From: an uncultured Microcaldota archaeon
GTDB taxonomy: Archaea; Micrarchaeota; Micrarchaeia; Anstonellales; Anstonellaceae
Direction of reading: 5' to 3'
Assembly: GCA_903923795.1 (NCBI GenBank)
Contig: CAIXYX010000010.1
Coordinates: 1 to 8,891, forward strand
Length of the DNA: 8,891 nt
Shown here: positions 5,702 to 8,891 of the stretch, piece after piece
Layout: every line of letters starts with the position of its first letter
Position numbering within the stretch: position 1 is the stretch's first letter
Position numbers and translations under genes: made by a program
Notes under the pieces: generated by a model
What the model saw: only the letters and a program-made list of their open reading frames with translations
The model's database searches: none
What the model was told of the DNA's origin: nothing

Positions 5702-5706
5702 ATCAC
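5702..5706 (-). promoter_or_regulatory. Ribosome binding site of SBDS, overlapping the upstream stop codon
   Basis: GTGAT shares one base with the TAG (5706-5708) ending the surface-protein gene and lies four bases before ATG 5697. This tight junction suggests translational coupling of SBDS to the upstream gene. Confidence 0.55.
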
Positions 5707-7829
5707 TATATAGTTTGTATTAGTGGCACGTTGGTCACATTAAAACGGTAGATATAATCCGGGCCGACGATATAAACGATTCCATTGAACGTATTTGCAC
5801 CTGTGCTGTATCCACTGAATTGTTCGCTGGTAAAATCATCCACACAGGAGTTATAGAGACCTATAGAATCCCGGGTTCCAAGTTTCAATATCTGCCCGCC
5901 GACAATACCCTGCCCAAGATAAGACGCATCTAATCCATTGACCTGCACGAATTCCCTGACCTGTCCATCAGTGTATTCAGCCGGGCCGAGTGTGCACATC
6001 ACCGCCGTGATTGTAATCGGATCTTTTCCAGTATATTGCAAATCGCCCTTGAGGAAGTTGTTTTCAAGACTGGTTATCTTCAAGAGAAACGGGTTGGCCG
6101 GATTCGGTGTCTTGGCGGTTGCTGAACCAGCGTTTTGGCTTGATGAATTGCCGGACTGGTTTTGACGCGCAGGCGGAGTTGCCCCCGAGTTTTGGCCAGA
6201 TGCGGGCGGAGTTGAGTTTTGCGCTGGTGAGGCTGGCAGCACAAATTCCGAGTCCGCAACCTGATTCTTGACCGAGACGGCATCCATCTGCTGGTAAACG
6301 CTCCAGTTTTCTACCGCGGGGCTGGCAGTCGGGGGAGCATTCGGATTGCATTTGCCTACGATTGTTTTTGTCCCATACTGCTTCTGGCCGGTGATGGGGT
6401 TCGTTCCAGTGCCGTCATAAGAGATGTTTATCATATACTCATAGATGTCTCCACTTGCGCACGGATTGCTTCCCATTGCGATGGAGATATTCCGTCCTTC
6501 TCCGCCCGAGAGCAGGAACGGAGTACCGTAACTCTTGGAAGAACCGCCGCCTGCGACGCTGATTTTGGTGATTTTCAACTGATTCGCCTGCACATTGTAG
6601 ATTTGCAAACTCAGATTCCCGCCTGCGAACTTGGAGGCCCTAATCTGGAATGGCCGGGCGCCACTCCAATATGATTGTGACTCGGAAACTTTCATGTCTG
6701 AAGATAGCGGAGCGGCGGCTTTGCTGATTGTGGCACTCGAGAGAATCCGTCCCTTTTCGTCAAAGCACGTCCGCGTGCCCATCGCACCCATCGCAACGAT
6801 ATCATAGCATTTCGCGCTTTCTCCGGCAATCGTTCTGTCTGCGATGGGTTTACAGGTGATATTGTTTGCGACAGATGGAATGCTGAAGAGACTGATGCCT
6901 TTGGGTGAGAATCCGATGCTGTCTATCAGAGTAGTCTGGTCAACGCAGCGAGTCTTGTTGTCTCCGAGCATATTGGAGCACGTGTACATCTTTGAGTTGA
7001 TGTAATAGAAATCCATCAAATCATTGCCTTGCGCGTCGAACAGCATCGCCTTGTGCTTTTCTCCATTGTGGAGAATATTCACTTTCCCCCCGGAATCCGG
7101 AACTGCGAAATCCACTTCCCATTCACCGGATTTGTATTTCTCCAAATATGCTTTGACTTGCGGGCACGCATCAGCAGTTCCGTTGCCCGACAATGCATTT
7201 TGGCTCGAGTTCGCGCCAGTTGCCTGGCTCGAATTCTCTCCGGAAAGTTGACTCGAGTTCAGACCCGATGTCGAGCTCGCGTTCGTGACCGGTGATGGCG
7301 TGACCGGAGCAGGGGAGAATTTCCCGCTCACGAACATGTACGCTCCCAAAATGATTATCACCAGCACCACGGCGGCGATGAGCAGATGCATTTTCGGAAA
7401 TCCGGGTTTCGGATGCGCGTCAGATGGATACTGGTTCTGGGCCGGATTCGGAGCGGCGGCAGGCTTTGGATTTGCGCTGGATGCCAAAGGCTGGCTGCTC
7501 AACTGAGCCGGGGAAACAGCGGGCGTTGGAGAAGAAGATGCGGCAACCTGAGATGATATTGGGGACGAAGCCGGCTGAGAAGGATAAAGTGGCGTGGCGG
7601 GAGAGGCCGCTTGGGCAGGTGCGGCAGGAGAGGCAGGTTGGGCCGCATGCGCCGAATCCGCATCAGGTCCCAAATATTCGGGCGCCATCTCGTGCAATAT
7701 AGGCGCGTACATCTCCTCTTTCCACCCGATTTGCAGAAGTTCGCGCTCGATATGCACCGGCGTTTTTCCGGCCCGCAGTTCATTCGAGATATATTGACGC
7801 AAATCCTCCTGCCAGCCCAAATCAATCAC
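5706..7829 (-). CDS. Large single-pass membrane-anchored surface protein, function unknown
   Basis: The 707-residue protein is not a named family to me. Residues 1-50 form a soluble helical module with two GW motifs (GWQEDLRQYI; LLQIGWKEEM), like the short helical N-terminal domains on many DPANN and CPR membrane proteins. Residues 55-146 are an Ala/Pro/Ser/Gln-rich linker. Residues 147-166 are a single membrane segment, so the N terminus is probably inside and the rest outside. After it come octapeptide repeats of NSSQ type (183-214), a cysteine-containing domain (about 220-385), a beta-rich domain (about 390-500), a second Pro/Asn/Gln/Ser linker (530-580) and a final beta-rich domain (581-707). 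All ten cysteines lie after the membrane segment, fitting disulfides, and there are over ten N-x-S/T sequons. No catalytic motif is visible. Its start is GTG 7829, or TTG 7820 preceded by GGTGAT (7825-7830). It overlaps the SBDS ribosome binding site. Confidence 0.75.
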   Translation of the reverse strand: MIDLGWQEDLRQYISNELRAGKTPVHIERELLQIGWKEEMYAPILHEMAPEYLGPDADSAHAAQPASPAAPAQAASPATPLYPSQPASSPISSQVAASSSPTPAVSPAQLSSQPLASSANPKPAAAPNPAQNQYPSDAHPKPGFPKMHLLIAAVVLVIIILGAYMFVSGKFSPAPVTPSPVTNASSTSGLNSSQLSGENSSQATGANSSQNALSGNGTADACPQVKAYLEKYKSGEWEVDFAVPDSGGKVNILHNGEKHKAMLFDAQGNDLMDFYYINSKMYTCSNMLGDNKTRCVDQTTLIDSIGFSPKGISLFSIPSVANNITCKPIADRTIAGESAKCYDIVAMGAMGTRTCFDEKGRILSSATISKAAAPLSSDMKVSESQSYWSGARPFQIRASKFAGGNLSLQIYNVQANQLKITKISVAGGGSSKSYGTPFLLSGGEGRNISIAMGSNPCASGDIYEYMINISYDGTGTNPITGQKQYGTKTIVGKCNPNAPPTASPAVENWSVYQQMDAVSVKNQVADSEFVLPASPAQNSTPPASGQNSGATPPARQNQSGNSSSQNAGSATAKTPNPANPFLLKITSLENNFLKGDLQYTGKDPITITAVMCTLGPAEYTDGQVREFVQVNGLDASYLGQGIVGGQILKLGTRDSIGLYNSCVDDFTSEQFSGYSTGANTFNGIVYIVGPDYIYRFNVTNVPLIQTI
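7188..7283 (-). repeat. Four tandem 24-bp units encoding an NSSQ-type octapeptide repeat
   Basis: Within the surface-protein gene, near-identical 12-mers start at 7201, 7225 and 7249, exactly 24 bases apart, with a more degenerate fourth copy at 7273. In protein they read NASSTSGL, NSSQLSGE, NSSQATGA and NSSQNALS (residues 183-214). Each unit begins with an N-x-S sequon. The repeat sits about 16 residues outside the membrane segment. Confidence 0.8.
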
Positions 7830-7847
7830 CCATTAATTGTCGAATAG

Positions 7848-7855
7848 CATATATG
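7848..7855 (-). promoter_or_regulatory. Candidate TATA box of the surface-protein/SBDS unit
   Basis: CATATATG within ATCATATATGC on the minus strand lies about 22-26 bases before GTG 7829, which would place the transcript start at or next to that codon. A second AT-rich block at about 7859-7870 would give a short leader that includes GGTGAT before TTG 7820. Either way the unit seems to have its own promoter after the psmA terminator. Confidence 0.45.
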
Positions 7856-7880
7856 ATAGGAATAATTAATGATATGGGTC

Positions 7881-7920
7881 GAAAAGGAGAAAAATAGGAA
7901 TTGAAAAAATAAAGAGAAAA
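7881..7920 (-). terminator. T-rich terminator after psmA
   Basis: Downstream of the psmA stop (7932) the minus strand contains TTTT, TTTTTT, TTTTT and TTTT runs within 40 bases. This is the oligo-T pattern expected for archaeal termination, and it separates psmA from the surface-protein gene. Confidence 0.55.
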
Positions 7921-7931
7921 TTCTTTCAACT

Positions 7932-8642
7932 CTACGCCTTGAGGTGCTTCTCGACCTCTTTGTAGGTCAGCACCTCGAATGTCTTGGTCTTTGTCGGGCA
8001 GATGGCTATCTCGACGTTCGGCGCCTCGAGCTTCAAGTCGCCGGATTTGCGGAGTGCTTTGAGCGCGAGCGAGATGCCGGCGTCGAGGTTGAGGCTCTCC
8101 TTGTATTCTTTTTCGAAGAATTCCTCGACCTCTTTGCGGCCCGAGCCAATCGCGCATGCCTTGTAGCCTGTGAGCGCGCCGGAGGGTTCGGCCTCATAGA
8201 GGCGCGGCTTTTCATCAACGCCGGCGACGAGTAATGTGACACCAAAGGGCCTCACGCCGCCGTATTGGGTATATACCTGCATGAGGTCGCACATCTCTTT
8301 TGCCATCGACTCGAGGCCCATGGTCTCGCCATAGGCCATGCGGTGCCTCTGCGCCTCGAGGCGCGCGATGTCGACAAGGCGGCGCGCGTCGGCGATGAGG
8401 CCCGATGCGGTGGCGGCGATGTGGGTGTCGATTTCGAATACTTTCTTCATGGTCTCGGGGATGATGAGCGAGGTGCCGGCGTTCTTGTAGGCGACCAGAG
8501 CGACTCCGTCCACGCAGACGATGCCGATGGCAGTGGCACCGCGGCGCACGGCCTCTTTGGCATATTCGACCTGAAACAGGCGTCCGTCTGGCGAGAATAC
8601 CGTGCTTGCACGGTCATAGGCTTGCGGCGATACCGGGTACAT
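7932..8642 (-). CDS. psmA: 20S proteasome alpha subunit
   Basis: This is the alpha subunit of the archaeal 20S proteasome. Seven copies form each outer ring, gate the entrance and dock ATPases such as PAN. The 236 residues match the family. The N-terminal gate region contains YDRASTVFSPDGRLFQVEYA (9-28), and AVRRGATAIG (31-40) begins the fold. K66/K67 in PETMKKVFEID align with the lysine that binds the C-terminal HbYX tail of the ATPase. The segment YTQYGGVRPFGVTLLVAG (124-141) is highly diagnostic. There is no N-terminal catalytic threonine, as expected for alpha. GAGGTG (8648-8653) lies five bases before the ATG. It stands alone here between a T-rich terminator and a divergent secreted-protein gene, rather than running directly into SBDS. 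Confidence 0.97.
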   Translation of the reverse strand: MYPVSPQAYDRASTVFSPDGRLFQVEYAKEAVRRGATAIGIVCVDGVALVAYKNAGTSLIIPETMKKVFEIDTHIAATASGLIADARRLVDIARLEAQRHRMAYGETMGLESMAKEMCDLMQVYTQYGGVRPFGVTLLVAGVDEKPRLYEAEPSGALTGYKACAIGSGRKEVEEFFEKEYKESLNLDAGISLALKALRKSGDLKLEAPNVEIAICPTKTKTFEVLTYKEVEKHLKA

Positions 8643-8689
8643 AGATGCACCTCACTAAAAATGATGATGCGACTAAAGCCCAAAGAAGC

Positions 8690-8697
8690 TTTATAAT
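8690..8697 (-). promoter_or_regulatory. TATA box of psmA
   Basis: ATTATAAA on the minus strand is a good archaeal TATA box. Transcription starting about 26 bases downstream (near 8667) gives a leader of about 25 nt carrying the GAGGTG site. Confidence 0.6.
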
Positions 8698-8762
8698 CTG
8701 ATTATCACGAGTCCGCAATGCCCGCAAAGACGTGTTTTCTCATTCGGCTGCGATAACTTTGC

Positions 8763-8770
8763 CTTAAAAA
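8763..8770 (+). promoter_or_regulatory. TATA-like box of the secreted-protein gene
   Basis: CTTAAAAA is centred about 27 bases before ATG 8794, the usual TATA-to-start distance. No Shine-Dalgarno sequence lies between them, so the transcript is probably leaderless. Together with the psmA promoter it makes 8643-8793 a divergent promoter region. Confidence 0.5.
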
Positions 8771-8793
8771 CCTAATCATCATAAGCCGATTGG

Positions 8794-8891
8794 ATGTCAC
8801 GTCGTGTCCCCGTCGCTCATCTGGCAGTCGCCATAATGGCGATTATGGCCGTCTTGCCTCTGGCATTAGCAGCCGCTCCCATCTGCCCGCC
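8794..8891 (+). CDS. Secreted or membrane protein, N-terminal fragment only
   Basis: The frame is open from ATG 8794 to the end of the window and encodes 32 complete residues. They form a clear signal peptide: a basic start (MSRRVP), a hydrophobic core of Ala, Ile, Met, Val and Leu (about 7-25) and small residues LALAAAP suited to cleavage around 26-28, followed by ICPP. A cysteine directly after the predicted cleavage region is compatible with a disulfide-containing extracellular domain or simply with chance. The TATA-like box at leaderless distance supports the start. The product cannot be named from this fragment. The divergent pairing with psmA means the superoperon does not continue upstream of psmA on the same strand here. 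Confidence 0.6.
   Translation, partial: MSRRVPVAHLAVAIMAIMAVLPLALAAAPICP

Noticed and set aside
8661..8701. Possible C/D-box guide RNA: ATGATGA (8661-8667) and CTGA (8698-8701) on the plus strand
   Set aside because: There are no internal D' and C' boxes, the terminal stem is weak, and the segment is the psmA leader and TATA box.
8830..8849. Perfect 8-base inverted repeat, GCCATAAT and ATTATGGC with a four-base loop
   Set aside because: It lies in codons for the Ala-Ile-Met-Ala-Ile-Met signal-peptide core, whose repetition explains the symmetry; no T run follows.
1..8891. CRISPR array, insertion sequence, tRNA or rRNA gene
   Set aside because: No spaced direct repeats, terminal inverted repeats with a transposase, cloverleaf with a T-loop consensus, or rRNA-like segments were seen on either strand.

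Overview
The window comes from an archaeon. It encodes a 20S proteasome alpha subunit, archaeal SBDS, the three exosome subunits Rrp4, Rrp41 and Rrp42, ribosomal protein L37Ae and RNA polymerase subunit P. The promoters are TATA-type, and intergenic spaces are short and T-rich at gene ends. The Ala/Pro/Ser/Gln-rich single-pass membrane protein and moderately high GC suggest a DPANN lineage such as Diapherotrites or Micrarchaeota; that placement is a weak inference.

Layout, left to right. At 3-500 (+) lies an unrecognised, comparatively AT-rich gene. The next block is a minus-strand operon at 628-3407, transcribed in the order rrp4, rrp41, rrp42, rpl37ae, rpoP, with gaps of about 14-44 bases and a clear Shine-Dalgarno (SD) sequence before each gene. 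At 3543-4958 (+) a divergent two-gene unit encodes an MFS-type transporter and an 81-residue protein with a signal peptide and one membrane segment. It converges on SBDS (4996-5697, -). SBDS follows, with almost no gap, a roughly 707-residue membrane-anchored surface protein (5706-7829, -). psmA, the proteasome alpha subunit, is at 7932-8642 (-). A partial secreted-protein gene leaves the window at 8794-8891 (+).

In many archaea psmA, SBDS, rrp4, rrp41, rrp42, rpl37ae and rpoP form one superoperon for RNA and protein quality control and ribosome assembly. All seven core genes are here, in the standard order and strand. Two cell-envelope insertions split the series: the surface protein between psmA and SBDS, and the oppositely oriented transporter pair between SBDS and rrp4. 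Each piece now appears to have its own promoter and T-rich terminator.

The best candidates for undescribed biology are the surface protein and the MFS plus small membrane protein pair. The surface protein has an octapeptide N-glycosylation-sequon repeat, ten extracellular cysteines and two apparently related beta-rich domains. No CRISPR array, IS element, tRNA or rRNA gene was seen.
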